Positions 52,233 through 60,908 of a DNA stretch of 64,000 bases are shown here, one piece after another. Source of the stretch: Sphingobacteriales bacterium (GTDB lineage Bacteria > Bacteroidota > Bacteroidia > Chitinophagales > CAIOSU01); contig JAIXOI010000023.1 of the NCBI GenBank assembly GCA_027486795.1, positions 248,001 through 312,000 of the forward strand, given 5' to 3'. Within the stretch, counting starts at the first letter, position 1; each line of letters begins with the position of its first letter. The notes beneath the pieces were generated by a model. The model saw only the letters and a list, made by a program, of their open reading frames with translations. It was not told the origin of the DNA and did no database searches. The position numbers were made by a program, and so were the translations under genes.

Positions 52233-52895
52233 TCAATAAAACACCGCCACCTCATCCAAACCTTTGCGCTTAATGTCGGGTACTTGGGCGTTGGGGGCGG
52301 GGTAGCCAACGGGTATTAAAAGAAACGGCTTTTCGTTGGCGGGGCGTTGCAAAATGTCGCATAAAAAATTCATGGGGCTGGGCGTATGCGTAAGCGCCAC
52401 CAAACCCACTTGATGTATAGCGGTAAGCAAAAAGCCACAGGCTATGCCCACCGATTCTTGCACATAGTAGTTGTTGCGTTTGCCCTCTTCGTTAAGGTCA
52501 TAGCTTTTGCGGAAGACTATAATGAGCCACGGGACAACCTCTAAGAAAGGCTTATTGGCATCGGTACCAAATTGTGCCAAATCCTGCAGCCATTCGTCGC
52601 TCATGCGGCCAGCATAGTTGCGGCGCTCCTCCTCTTCGGCAGCTTCGCGTATTTTACGTTTCATCTCCGCATCGCCCACTACACAAAACGTCCACGGCTG
52701 CTTATGCGCCCCAGATGGTGCCGATGAAGCGGCTAAAATCAGTTGCTCTATCACTGCTTTAGCCACGGGTGTATCGGCAAACTCGCGCACAGTGCGCCGG
52801 GTATCCAATTGCTGATAGTATTGTTGCGCCCGCTCCAGCATTTCGGCAGGGGCATAAGTGGAGCGAACGTAGGGTATGTGGTTGGCTAATGACAT
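52233..52895 (-). CDS. nitroreductase-family flavoprotein, iodotyrosine-deiodinase-like (IYD)
   Basis: A 220-residue FMN enzyme; ATG 52895 is preferred to the TTG 12 nt upstream. RRTVREF (33-39) binds FMN phosphate, and SSAPSGAHKQPW is the shared core. The lid carries E90, Y94 and K115, with spacing E-x3-Y-x20-K identical to the human IYD halotyrosine ligands (E157, Y161, K182 from memory). ACGFLLTAIHQVGLV and LLIPVGYP further match that branch. Other possible reactions are general nitro or quinone reduction. Confidence 0.85.
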   Translation of the reverse strand: MSLANHIPYVRSTYAPAEMLERAQQYYQQLDTRRTVREFADTPVAKAVIEQLILAASSAPSGAHKQPWTFCVVGDAEMKRKIREAAEEEERRNYAGRMSDEWLQDLAQFGTDANKPFLEVVPWLIIVFRKSYDLNEEGKRNNYYVQESVGIACGFLLTAIHQVGLVALTHTPSPMNFLCDILQRPANEKPFLLIPVGYPAPNAQVPDIKRKGLDEVAVFY

Positions 52896-53045
52896 GGCAA
52901 CTGGCAATATTGGTATGTTATGAAATTAGCGAAAAACGGCAAATGTAGGTCAATAATAGGCAATTGTAACTGTTAAATAACACGATAAATAGCAGTTAAG
53001 AAACCTCCAGAGAAAACTACCTTTAGCTTTATTACGTTTTATCCC

Positions 53046-53075
53046 TTGACAGAAATAGCAAAAACGAAGTATCTT
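53046..53075 (+). promoter_or_regulatory. promoter of the small 77-residue gene
   Basis: TTG (53046-53048, within TTGACAG), 21 nt, TATCTT (53070-53075), which starts exactly 12 nt before the ATG at 53082. Confidence 0.5.
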
Positions 53076-53081
53076 CAAGTT

Positions 53082-53315
53082 ATGACGATTAAAGACTTTA
53101 AAAAACAAATTGCCCCATACAGCGTAGATGAACTGCATCTATTTGAACTAGCCATATACCAAGAGCTAGAAAGGCGCGGAGTGGTTCCCGTATTCAAAGA
53201 GGATCCAAAGCTTATAGAAGCCATGAAAACGCTTGATGAAGGTATTGATTTGGGTACTACCCAAACGTTGACATTGAGCGAGTTTAAGAATAGAATGGCA
53301 AACCATCGCTTGTAA
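53082..53315 (+). CDS. small hypothetical protein, possibly antitoxin-like
   Basis: A 77-residue soluble protein, ATG 53082 (an in-frame TTG at 53046 belongs to the promoter). It is acidic to neutral and helical, with DEGIDLGTTQTLTLSEFKNRM near the end, a pattern seen in short TA antitoxins. No toxin gene lies nearby, so if it is an antitoxin it is an orphan. The start is supported by a correctly placed promoter. Confidence 0.55.
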   Translation: MTIKDFKKQIAPYSVDELHLFELAIYQELERRGVVPVFKEDPKLIEAMKTLDEGIDLGTTQTLTLSEFKNRMANHRL

Positions 53316-53320
53316 GAACC

Positions 53321-54745
53321 TCACTTCCCTTTACCCTGCACCAATATCAGCACCGTGTAAATCAGTATTTTGAAATCGAGGGCGAGTGACATGTTTTCTA
53401 CATACAGTATGTCGTATTTCATGCGCTCTACCATTTGGTCCACGTTCTCGGCGTAGCCAAATTTTACCATGCCCCAAGAGGTAATGCCAGGTTTGGCTTT
53501 TTGTAGGTGCTTGTAGGCTGGAGCAATGGGCAATATCTGATCGATGAAGAACTGGCGCTCGGGGCGCGGGCCAACTAGCGACATATCGCCTTTCAATACG
53601 TTCCAAAACTGCGGCAACTCGTCTAATCGGTATTTCCGCATTACTTTGCCCCAACGGGTTATGCGTGGGTCGTCGTCCGACGAAAGCGCGGGCCCCTGCT
53701 GTTCAGCATCGATAAACATGGAGCGGAACTTGAAAATATAGAATGGGCGCCCGTACAGCCCTACGCGCTCTTGATTATAAAATACCGGCCCATGCGAGCT
53801 ACGTTTTACCATAACAGCCACCAACGCTAGCAAGGGCCATATAGCCAACAGCACCAAACCCGATACTAATATATCCATGCCCCGCTTTAGTACTCGCTGC
53901 CACACTGGCATCAGTTGCGGATTGATTTCGATGAGGATGGCACCAATTACGTGGCTCATGCGCACCGAACCAGAGAGAATCTCCGTCATACCCGGGGTTA
54001 TTTTTATCACCACCTGGTGGTTTACCAAGGCATCCAGTATCTTGTTCACCTTCTTGCGGTCTTCCGATTCAATGGCGATAATTACCTCATCCACTTGCCT
54101 GCCTGCCATTATGGTTTGCAGTTGCTGCCAGCTACCCAATTGGGGCAAGGTTTGGGCGAGTTCGGTGGGGTGGTTGCCGTTGGTTTCTACATAGCCCAAT
54201 AGGTTGTAGCCCAATGGCTTTTTGCTCTTGTTTATTTCTTGGTACAGCTGCCAAGCGCGCTCGCCACTGCCAATCAATATGGTATTGTAAGCCACACGGC
54301 CAGTGTTTATCATGGTTTTGGCATACGCTAAAATAACCTGCCGCCCCACCACCGTAAAGGTAAAGTGCAGCAACAGCAACATGCCCAAGGTGCGGTAGTA
54401 GTTTTTAAAGTCGTTGGAGATATTGTCGTCGAGCAACAACACAAAAAACAGCACCACGGTGCCAACCAAGCTCACCAGCGTAGTATCGTATATATCGCTC
54501 AATCGGCTTTTGCGGTAAATATCGGTATAGGCACCGGCCATAAAGTGCAGCGCCATCCAAAACGCGGTAACGCCTATTACCCCTGGCAAAAAATTATCAT
54601 CAAATAGTTCATCAATGCTCACCTCCCACGTGTAGCCATCAAAGGCAAGCTTGCGGTACATAAACAAGCCCGCCCAAGAGGTAGCTGCGGCAATCAAATC
54701 GGCCAGAGCATATAAGAGAATACCTATACGGGTACGCGCCCTCAT
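53321..54745 (-). CDS. polyprenyl glycosylphosphotransferase (WbaP/WcaJ-like)
   Basis: A 474-residue initiating transferase: four N-terminal membrane helices, a central Rossmann-like CoA-binding-type domain (~140-270), a fifth hydrophobic hairpin and the catalytic sugar-transferase domain (~285-474) with KFRSMFIDAE, LDELPQFWNVLKGDMSLVGPRPE. It transfers hexose-1-phosphate to undecaprenyl phosphate and begins exopolysaccharide or capsule synthesis. Its start overlaps the upstream lipoprotein gene by 4 bases. Confidence 0.92.
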   Translation of the reverse strand: MRARTRIGILLYALADLIAAATSWAGLFMYRKLAFDGYTWEVSIDELFDDNFLPGVIGVTAFWMALHFMAGAYTDIYRKSRLSDIYDTTLVSLVGTVVLFFVLLLDDNISNDFKNYYRTLGMLLLLHFTFTVVGRQVILAYAKTMINTGRVAYNTILIGSGERAWQLYQEINKSKKPLGYNLLGYVETNGNHPTELAQTLPQLGSWQQLQTIMAGRQVDEVIIAIESEDRKKVNKILDALVNHQVVIKITPGMTEILSGSVRMSHVIGAILIEINPQLMPVWQRVLKRGMDILVSGLVLLAIWPLLALVAVMVKRSSHGPVFYNQERVGLYGRPFYIFKFRSMFIDAEQQGPALSSDDDPRITRWGKVMRKYRLDELPQFWNVLKGDMSLVGPRPERQFFIDQILPIAPAYKHLQKAKPGITSWGMVKFGYAENVDQMVERMKYDILYVENMSLALDFKILIYTVLILVQGKGK

Positions 54746-55578
54746 TCGTCGAGCAGAATTTTTACGTTATCAATATAATTATTGATGTCGTCGGTGGTGC
54801 TTTGATCATTTACTTCCAGAAAAAATTGGAACTCGTAGGCCAGTGTATTATTAATTTCGGGCGTGAAGTTGAGGTATATTTTGTTCCAATCGTCTTGCGG
54901 CGCGATAAACACCTTACTTATCACAAAGGTACCCTGCGTATTGCTACTGCCTATGATACCCGCCTTCATCACGTGCGTAGATTTGTAATCGAGCTCAACG
55001 AAAACGATAACCCCATCGTCTTGGTTTACCTGAAACTTGGTATTGGTTACCATCCTTACATATCGCGTGGTGTCTACCAATATACGCCCACTGTTATTGC
55101 CTTCAAAAACACTACCAGCATCGGTTACCCGCTCTACGTTGCTAAACTCATTGCCGTTCTCAAAATCCTCGCTCAACAAAAACTGAGTGGCTGCGCGGTA
55201 GGTCACGTATGGGGTTATGGTATCCGTTTGGCCAGCCACCAAATCAACAAACATGATAGTATCGGTGTAAAACGGGTACTGCACGCGCGTAGTGCTGATA
55301 CCATTGGCCAATATACCCGGCGAAAATGTTAGCTTGGTAGTGCCCGTTTTTAGCACCGGAACGGTAACAGGCAGCGGGTACACCCCTAGTATCTCATCGT
55401 CGGCATACAGCCACACATCGGTAATTTTTTGCGAAGTGGTGCCTTGCAGCGGGTCGGTTACCAGCACCGACATGGCCGGTATATGCACGTAACTTGGCAC
55501 TTCTTCGGTGCCGGGCTTGCACGAAGCCACCAACAAAAGCAAGAACAAATATGGCAGGTATGATTTCAAACTAAACAC
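54742..55578 (-). CDS. lipoprotein of unknown function in glycan operon
   Basis: A 278-residue lipoprotein with GTG start and signal ending VASC (Cys20). The body has beta-sandwich character: an N-terminal ~130-residue part and a C-terminal ~140-residue part resembling jelly-roll domains (LLSEDFENGNEF, VIVFVELDYKS). No motif is firmly recognised. It lies in an operon between a sugar dehydrogenase gene and the glycosylphosphotransferase, with a 4-base overlap to the latter, so a role in capsule export or attachment is inferred. Confidence 0.75.
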   Translation of the reverse strand: MFSLKSYLPYLFLLLLVASCKPGTEEVPSYVHIPAMSVLVTDPLQGTTSQKITDVWLYADDEILGVYPLPVTVPVLKTGTTKLTFSPGILANGISTTRVQYPFYTDTIMFVDLVAGQTDTITPYVTYRAATQFLLSEDFENGNEFSNVERVTDAGSVFEGNNSGRILVDTTRYVRMVTNTKFQVNQDDGVIVFVELDYKSTHVMKAGIIGSSNTQGTFVISKVFIAPQDDWNKIYLNFTPEINNTLAYEFQFFLEVNDQSTTDDINNYIDNVKILLDE

Positions 55579-55598
55579 TTAATGCTTTACCAATCAAT

Positions 55599-56588
55599 TT
55601 ATTGTACTATGCCCAAAGAATTTTTCTCAATCTTGCGCATCACTTGCAGGGCCACATCCAGCGCGTTATAGCCATCGGTAAGGGTTACAGGTGGCTCGGT
55701 ATCGTTCACTATGGCATCCCTAAACAGTTCCAGCTCCATTTTTATGGCGTTCACCTCTCCTACGGCCGGTTCTTCATAGCGAATATACTTGGTTTCGCCC
55801 GCATTTCCCGTTTCCAATTCCAACGCTGGGCTTTCATCGGTAGGGGGTTCGTCGCTTAGCGAGAATATCTCCGTTTTCTTCTCTAGTAAATCAATGCTCA
55901 AATAATTATTCGGCTGAAAGAGTCTGATTTTGCGCATCTGTTTCATACTGATGCGGCTGGCGGTAATGTTGGCCACACATCCGTTGTCAAACTCAATGCG
56001 AGCATTGGCAATATCGGGGTTGCGGCTAAGCACTGCTACGCCACTGGCACTAATACGTTTCACATTGGCTTTTACCATGCTCAGTATAATGTCAATGTCG
56101 TGAATCATCAGGTCTAGAATAACAGACACATCGGTACCCCGTGGGTTAAACTGCGCCAAACGGTGGGCCTCAATAAACATCGGGTTCACGGTTCGGTCCT
56201 TTACGGCAAGGTAAGCTGGGTTAAAGCGCTCTACATGGCCCACCATCACTTTTACATCAGCTTCGTTGGCTAGGTTTATCAAGTTGCGCGCCTCTTCGGC
56301 AGTGGCGGTTACAGGCTTTTCGATAAACACGTGCTTACTGCGTTTGATGGCTTTAACAGCGCTCTCAAAATGTGCCAGGGTCGGGGTTACTACATCAACC
56401 ACATCCACTGCATCTATTAAGTCTTCGGCGGTGGCAAAGCGGGTTACGCCAAGCTCGGTAATGGCCTTGTTGGCATTGGTATCGTCGGGGTCGTAAAACC
56501 CAACCAGCTCGTACCCTTCAATACCCTTCAATAGTTTCAGGTGAATGCGGCCCAAATGCCCTGCCCCTAAAACGCCTATTTTCAACAT
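55599..56588 (-). CDS. Gfo/Idh/MocA-family sugar dehydrogenase (third copy)
   Basis: A 329-residue protein; ATG 56588 starts MLKIGVLGAGHLGRIH with GxGxxG, while in-frame codons up to 56630 lack a start. FIEKPVTAT carries the EKP motif. Substrate is unknown. It heads an operon with the lipoprotein and the glycosylphosphotransferase genes (20-bp and 4-base junctions). It is related to, but clearly distinct from, the two Gfo/Idh proteins at 16.9 and 24.6 kb. Confidence 0.88.
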   Translation of the reverse strand: MLKIGVLGAGHLGRIHLKLLKGIEGYELVGFYDPDDTNANKAITELGVTRFATAEDLIDAVDVVDVVTPTLAHFESAVKAIKRSKHVFIEKPVTATAEEARNLINLANEADVKVMVGHVERFNPAYLAVKDRTVNPMFIEAHRLAQFNPRGTDVSVILDLMIHDIDIILSMVKANVKRISASGVAVLSRNPDIANARIEFDNGCVANITASRISMKQMRKIRLFQPNNYLSIDLLEKKTEIFSLSDEPPTDESPALELETGNAGETKYIRYEEPAVGEVNAIKMELELFRDAIVNDTEPPVTLTDGYNALDVALQVMRKIEKNSLGIVQ

Positions 56589-56693
56589 AATCTGTTTGGT
56601 TCTATTCCTTTCGAAATTACATATACCCAAGGGTTATTGCACGGTTTGCGGGTATTGTCTTATAGACGTAAGAATGTTGAAAAAGGTGGTCAT

Positions 56694-56823
56694 TGGTTGA
56701 TTGGTTAATCGGATATTGGTTAATAGGTTGATTAGCGATGGAACTTTGATTTTAATTGGTACCTGTGCCAAAATATAGAAGTTAGTTTTTTCACAAAAAC
56801 CAATTAATCAATCAACTAATCAA
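56694..56823. repeat. AT-rich inverted tracts upstream of the 161-residue gene
   Basis: GGTTGATTGGTTAAT-type units (56694-56735) are partly mirrored as AACCAATTAATCAATCAACTAATCAAC farther on (56797-56823). They lie in the 255-bp gap between divergent genes. They are simple-sequence repeats whose hairpin potential is modest. Confidence 0.45.
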
Positions 56824-56831
56824 CAATCCAC

Positions 56832-56839
56832 TATCTTTG
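56832..56839 (+). promoter_or_regulatory. TATCTTTG -7 element of the 161-residue gene
   Basis: Perfect TAnnTTTG match beginning exactly 12 nt before the ATG at 56844; no TTG at the normal distance. Confidence 0.4.
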
Positions 56840-56843
56840 CAGT

Positions 56844-57329
56844 ATGTCTACTAACAATGAAGCAGAGGACTTTGATATAGCCGAAGCCCACCAGCATTTT
56901 GCTATGGAATTGTACAACTTGGTGTGGGATATGCTGGACCGCCCCGAACGTGACCGCTTGCAAGACGAATTGATGATACATGCCGCCCACGCTGCAGCTT
57001 TCCACTGGTCGCAGGTAGGCGAACCAGAGCAATTGCAGCGCAGCGAATGGCAGCTGAGCCGGGTGTACACCAATGTTGGCGATAAGGCACAAGCCTTGCA
57101 CTATGCCCGCCGCTGCTTTGAGGTAACCCAAGAGCAGCGCCTTGGCGACTTTGACCTGGCTTTTGCACTGGAGGCCATGGCGCGTGCCAATGCCATGAAC
57201 GGTAACAAGATTGATTTTGAACAGTACTATGTGCTGGCCCTTAAAGCTGCAGACCAAATTAGTGAAACCAACGATAAGGATCTTTTTTTAGCGGAACTGA
57301 ACAGCGACCCTTGGTTTGGCATGAAATAG
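56844..57329 (+). CDS. conserved hypothetical TPR-like protein
   Basis: A 161-residue soluble, helical protein. The pattern WQLSRVYTNVGDKAQALHYARRC followed by DFDLAFALEAMARANAMNGN resembles two TPR hairpins. No catalytic motif. The next gene (membrane protein, GTG start) begins 44 bp downstream, so they may be cotranscribed. Function unknown. Confidence 0.7.
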   Translation: MSTNNEAEDFDIAEAHQHFAMELYNLVWDMLDRPERDRLQDELMIHAAHAAAFHWSQVGEPEQLQRSEWQLSRVYTNVGDKAQALHYARRCFEVTQEQRLGDFDLAFALEAMARANAMNGNKIDFEQYYVLALKAADQISETNDKDLFLAELNSDPWFGMK

Positions 57330-57373
57330 TTTCCGTAACCAACTTAACCGAACCTTAGCCCAGCACGCCCGAA

Positions 57374-57706
57374 GTGAAGATTATCCTGTTCAATTTGGTT
57401 ATTATCATAGTGCTGGAGTATCTGGTACTATTGCTTTTTTTTAGGAAGGAGTATTGGCCAAGTCTGCAATTTTCGGCACTGATGAACGCCATTACCTTAT
57501 CATTGGGCCTGTTGTTGTTTAACAAGGTTGGTATGAACGGTTGGGCAGTTTTTGGCCTTACCATTGCTATCGAGGCGGTGGGTATTTACTTTTTCTGGAT
57601 CATAAAACCCGCCAAAGCGCTGGCTATTAGTGCCATTGCCAATGCCGTATCCAGTGCCTTTTTCCCGATCATGATTTGGCTGGGGGTTAATTTGTACCCG
57701 TTTTAA
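57374..57706 (+). CDS. small membrane protein of unknown function
   Basis: A 110-residue protein with GTG start and about four hydrophobic segments (3-20, 30-50, 54-76, 82-105). It is very rich in Leu, Ile and Phe. No conserved polar motif except KPAKA between helices. It overlaps the GH31 stop by 4 bases on the opposite strand. Function unknown. Confidence 0.65.
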   Translation: MKIILFNLVIIIVLEYLVLLLFFRKEYWPSLQFSALMNAITLSLGLLLFNKVGMNGWAVFGLTIAIEAVGIYFFWIIKPAKALAISAIANAVSSAFFPIMIWLGVNLYPF

Positions 57707-59802
57707 AACTTCCCATTAAACTCTTTGGCCCACTTACTATCCACCCGCACAAATGCCGCTGGTTGTCCGTAAGGCACTGCCACTTCGTGCCACTGGCCGC
57801 CGGTATGTTTGGTTTTAAAGAAAAAATGCTCCCATTCGCCAGCGGGTAGGTAAACTTTTACTTTAAACTCCTTTTTGGCTGTTATGGGCGCTACCAAAAT
57901 ATCCTCACCAAGCATAAATTGGTATGGAGCGTTCCATATCTCGGGGTCGTTGGGGTAATGTAGGTATAAATGCCGCACTACAGGGTATCCCTTTTCGGTA
58001 GCCTCATTGTTCAGGAATTGGAAATAGGGCTTCAGCGATTGGTGTATGCGGCCATATTGCGCAAACATACGCTGCGTGGTAGTATCATCATAAAACTGCA
58101 CATTCTCTTTGGGGCGCAACCCTTCATGAGTGCGAAACACAGGCGTAAAAATGGCCCACTCGTTCCAGCGGCAAAACAAATCCCAATCGCGGCGCGATTT
58201 ATAGAACGGTGTATTTACGGTAGTATACCCACCCGCATCACTATGGTTAAGGCTAATACCGCTTAACCCTGACGATAGCAAAGCCGTAATAGCCGAGCGC
58301 ATACCATCATTGGGGCCATAAGTATGCAATTGGTCGCCTGCCCAAAACATAGTGCTGTACTTAGCCGAGCCCGTAAAGCCTGCACGATTAAAAAACACCA
58401 CTTCTCCTTCTTTGCCGGCTTCCTTAATGGCTTCGCGATTCAACCTTGCCCACTCCACCGGGTAGCGGTTATGGAAAGCAGGGGCAGCCTCACCACTGTA
58501 TATTTTGGCATCCCACGGCAGCCATTCGCAGAAATCGGCCATCCAGCCGCTAAAGCCATTGCCAATCAGGTTGGTTTTGATGATGCCTTTTAACCATTCA
58601 AAAGCAGCAGGGTTACTCAAATCCACCAAATAAGCATCGAAACCACCAGCGGGCATGAGGTATGGTTCGCCTTCTTGGGTTTTTACTAAATAACCTTTGG
58701 CAATAGCGGTATCCGTCATGGCGGTGCCCGGCACCATAAACGAGTTGATGTAGCCCAGCGTTTTGATGTTCATGCCCGCCAAATCGCCAGTAAACTCCTT
58801 CATATTGCCGTAGCGCACGGTGTCAGGTATCCAGTTCCACCAAAGGCGGTCGCCGTATTTAGTCGGTCGGCGCCCTACCCAGTCTTGTATCCACACCGCC
58901 GTTACAGGGTTACCCGCTTTAATGGCTCCACGCGTGGCTTCCATTACCTTTTCATCGCCACCTTGCAAGCCGAGGATAGTGCCCAGCGCCCAATCGGGTA
59001 GTTTGGGCATGCGGCCAGTGTGGGCGGTATATTTTTCAAGCAAATCCAGTGGCTTAGGCTCTTGCCAAATGAGCAGGCTTAGCGTGTCGCTCCAAACCTC
59101 CAAGGTTATCTTATCGGCTGTTCTAAAATCGAACTCTTGAAACTCGGTGTTCTGGCAAAGAATGCCCCGCCCATCGTTAGTCATTAGCCAAGGTATGGGG
59201 GCATAGGTGGTATAGTGGTTGCCTTTTACACCAGCCAAACCCGTAAAGAAACTGATGCCCTTATCGCCACGACCAAGGCCTTGCTCTTCCACCCAAACGG
59301 GCACTTTATGACCCTTCAAATCCACATACGAAAACTGCTCGCCCATACCCAATATGCGCTCTTGGGTGTGGGATTGGAAGGTAAGGGTGATGAGGGTGTT
59401 GCTAACATTATAACGAGTATTCAGCCGAATGGCAATGGCTTTGTCGGGACCAGCATAAACACTCATTTCCCAGAAAATCGGCGCTATATGATCAACTTTA
59501 GGGTTGAAATTAGTTAAAAATAGGGTGTCTTTTTGATATGCAACAAAAGGCATCTCACTGGTCTTATCAACCATTATTGATTTACCCTTAAACTTAAAAC
59601 TCCCCATCTTAAACTCCACCTTTTCTTTACCACTGCCAATGGTGAGAAAGGTTTCACCCAACGGGAAACTAATAGCAGGCTTGGTGCTGTCTTGGTAGTA
59701 TATGTGCAGCGCCGTTTCCGTTTGCTGGTAGCGGATGGCTTGAGCGTGGGAGAGGCTACCAAAAATGGTGGAGATAAGAATTATTAGAGTTAGCCTTATC
59801 AT
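57703..59802 (-). CDS. GH31 glycosidase, sulfoquinovosidase-like (YihQ-type)
   Basis: A 699-residue exported GH31 enzyme (signal peptide 1-20, HAQA). Nucleophile D423 (GWMADFCEWLP) and acid/base D490 (FWAGDQ) are 67 residues apart, as in E. coli YihQ. The residues matching YihQ's sulfonate ligands R301, W304 and Y508 are R319 and W322 (DRLWWNW) and Y526 (HSDAGGYTT), all at the same offset of 18. It likely releases sulfoquinovose from sulfolipid or related glycosides. It overlaps the zeta-toxin gene by 4 bases at its start. Confidence 0.85.
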   Translation of the reverse strand: MIRLTLIILISTIFGSLSHAQAIRYQQTETALHIYYQDSTKPAISFPLGETFLTIGSGKEKVEFKMGSFKFKGKSIMVDKTSEMPFVAYQKDTLFLTNFNPKVDHIAPIFWEMSVYAGPDKAIAIRLNTRYNVSNTLITLTFQSHTQERILGMGEQFSYVDLKGHKVPVWVEEQGLGRGDKGISFFTGLAGVKGNHYTTYAPIPWLMTNDGRGILCQNTEFQEFDFRTADKITLEVWSDTLSLLIWQEPKPLDLLEKYTAHTGRMPKLPDWALGTILGLQGGDEKVMEATRGAIKAGNPVTAVWIQDWVGRRPTKYGDRLWWNWIPDTVRYGNMKEFTGDLAGMNIKTLGYINSFMVPGTAMTDTAIAKGYLVKTQEGEPYLMPAGGFDAYLVDLSNPAAFEWLKGIIKTNLIGNGFSGWMADFCEWLPWDAKIYSGEAAPAFHNRYPVEWARLNREAIKEAGKEGEVVFFNRAGFTGSAKYSTMFWAGDQLHTYGPNDGMRSAITALLSSGLSGISLNHSDAGGYTTVNTPFYKSRRDWDLFCRWNEWAIFTPVFRTHEGLRPKENVQFYDDTTTQRMFAQYGRIHQSLKPYFQFLNNEATEKGYPVVRHLYLHYPNDPEIWNAPYQFMLGEDILVAPITAKKEFKVKVYLPAGEWEHFFFKTKHTGGQWHEVAVPYGQPAAFVRVDSKWAKEFNGKF

Positions 59803-60566
59803 TTGTTTACCTTTTCGGTATAGTATTTTTGAAACCAGTATGGAACAATTTTGGGATTAAATTCATCCCAACGTTTCTCTCCATCAACTTGCTTGAAATG
59901 GGCAAACATAAGAGGATGCTCTCCCGAATTATCAAAAATGTAAGCTTGGTATGCCAATTGCGCGGCATCATAAAGCTGATCAAGCGATCTATAATAACGG
60001 CTTTCTATTTTATCTTCTGGTACATCATGCCCGTTTTTCAATACCCTAAACTTCACTCGTTGCTTATTTAGCTCTGGAGTTCTAGTAGAAACGAAATACA
60101 GGTAAACCTTATACCCAGCTTTATTTGCCTCCCGTATAATATCCAGTTTGCTGGAATGCGAAAAGACCGTTTCAAATGAGAACTTCTTTTTCTCTTGCAA
60201 TAACTTTTTCCTTACGTAATGGGCAATTACCTTTGCCAATCGCTCGTCGGCACCCTTTTCTACCAATACAAGCCGCTGGCCTTCTATGTTAAAATCTTGA
60301 TTGAAAACCTCCTTGGGGTAATTCTCGTTTATGAGTCCGGAGTCAAAAGCGATTTCTTTAAACTCAATTTCAGTGGCAAGGATTTTATATTGAGCAAAGC
60401 TAAACTTGCCTTTTCGCAAATCCGAAGCAATATCATCCGCATTAATATAAATGCCGAAGTCTAACTTTTTCTCTCCAAACGAATATTCACGAACTGACTT
60501 TATAATGGTGCTTTTCCCAGAACCATTTGGTCCTGCAAATACGCGCATCCTCAGTTCCTCAGACAT
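59799..60566 (-). CDS. zeta-toxin-family P-loop kinase
   Basis: A 255-residue protein with the Walker A motif FAGPNGSGKST at 10-20, a FSFETVFSHSSK segment and an ISNADDIA-like region typical of zeta toxins (YINADDIASDL). The zeta/PezT family phosphorylates UDP-N-acetylglucosamine, blocking wall synthesis. The small gene upstream overlaps it as TAATG, and the GH31 gene overlaps its end. Homologous free-standing P-loop kinases without toxicity are also known. Confidence 0.8.
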   Translation of the reverse strand: MSEELRMRVFAGPNGSGKSTIIKSVREYSFGEKKLDFGIYINADDIASDLRKGKFSFAQYKILATEIEFKEIAFDSGLINENYPKEVFNQDFNIEGQRLVLVEKGADERLAKVIAHYVRKKLLQEKKKFSFETVFSHSSKLDIIREANKAGYKVYLYFVSTRTPELNKQRVKFRVLKNGHDVPEDKIESRYYRSLDQLYDAAQLAYQAYIFDNSGEHPLMFAHFKQVDGEKRWDEFNPKIVPYWFQKYYTEKVNK

Positions 60567-60811
60567 TAGTCTACAACGATTTGATCAAGAGAAGGGCCTT
60601 CATCTACCTTTGATATTTGGGTTTTGTTACCTTCTTTATCAATTTGCACAACCCATCCATCCTCAACGCGAGTAATGTAGCCCATCAACTCCATTTCTTG
60701 CTCAGCCAATCCTTTGGTACCTTTTTTCACAGCCCTCACCAATACCCTTTTGGTTAAGTATGCCGTTTCAGGTTTCTTCCTTTCTGTCTTTTTTTTAATC
60801 TTCTCTGCCAT
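60566..60811 (-). CDS. small putative antitoxin of the zeta-toxin pair
   Basis: An 81-residue, strongly basic protein, ATG 60811 (codons up to 60874 belong to the promoter region). It begins with a lysine-rich helix and ends in an acidic tail with QISKVDEGPSLDQIVVD. Its stop TAA overlaps the toxin's ATG (TAATG). No epsilon-antitoxin similarity is evident, so the assignment rests on order and overlap. Confidence 0.65.
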   Translation of the reverse strand: MAEKIKKKTERKKPETAYLTKRVLVRAVKKGTKGLAEQEMELMGYITRVEDGWVVQIDKEGNKTQISKVDEGPSLDQIVVD

Positions 60812-60818
60812 AAGGTTA

Positions 60819-60847
60819 AAGATAAATAATCGTTCGCAATAGCGCAA
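60819..60847 (-). promoter_or_regulatory. promoter of the zeta-toxin operon
   Basis: On the minus strand, TTG (60847-60845), 20 nt, TATCTT (60824-60819), starting 13 nt before the ATG at 60811. Confidence 0.45.
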
Positions 60848-60908
60848 TCTTATCACGCTGTGAGAGTTTGGCAAGTTTCACATCTCTCATTTCATATCTC
60901 ATATCTGA

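Noticed and set aside
51607-52236. A 209-residue minus-strand frame
   Set aside because: It is a shadow of the fabH frame; composition is Ser/Cys-rich and its start lacks any upstream signal.
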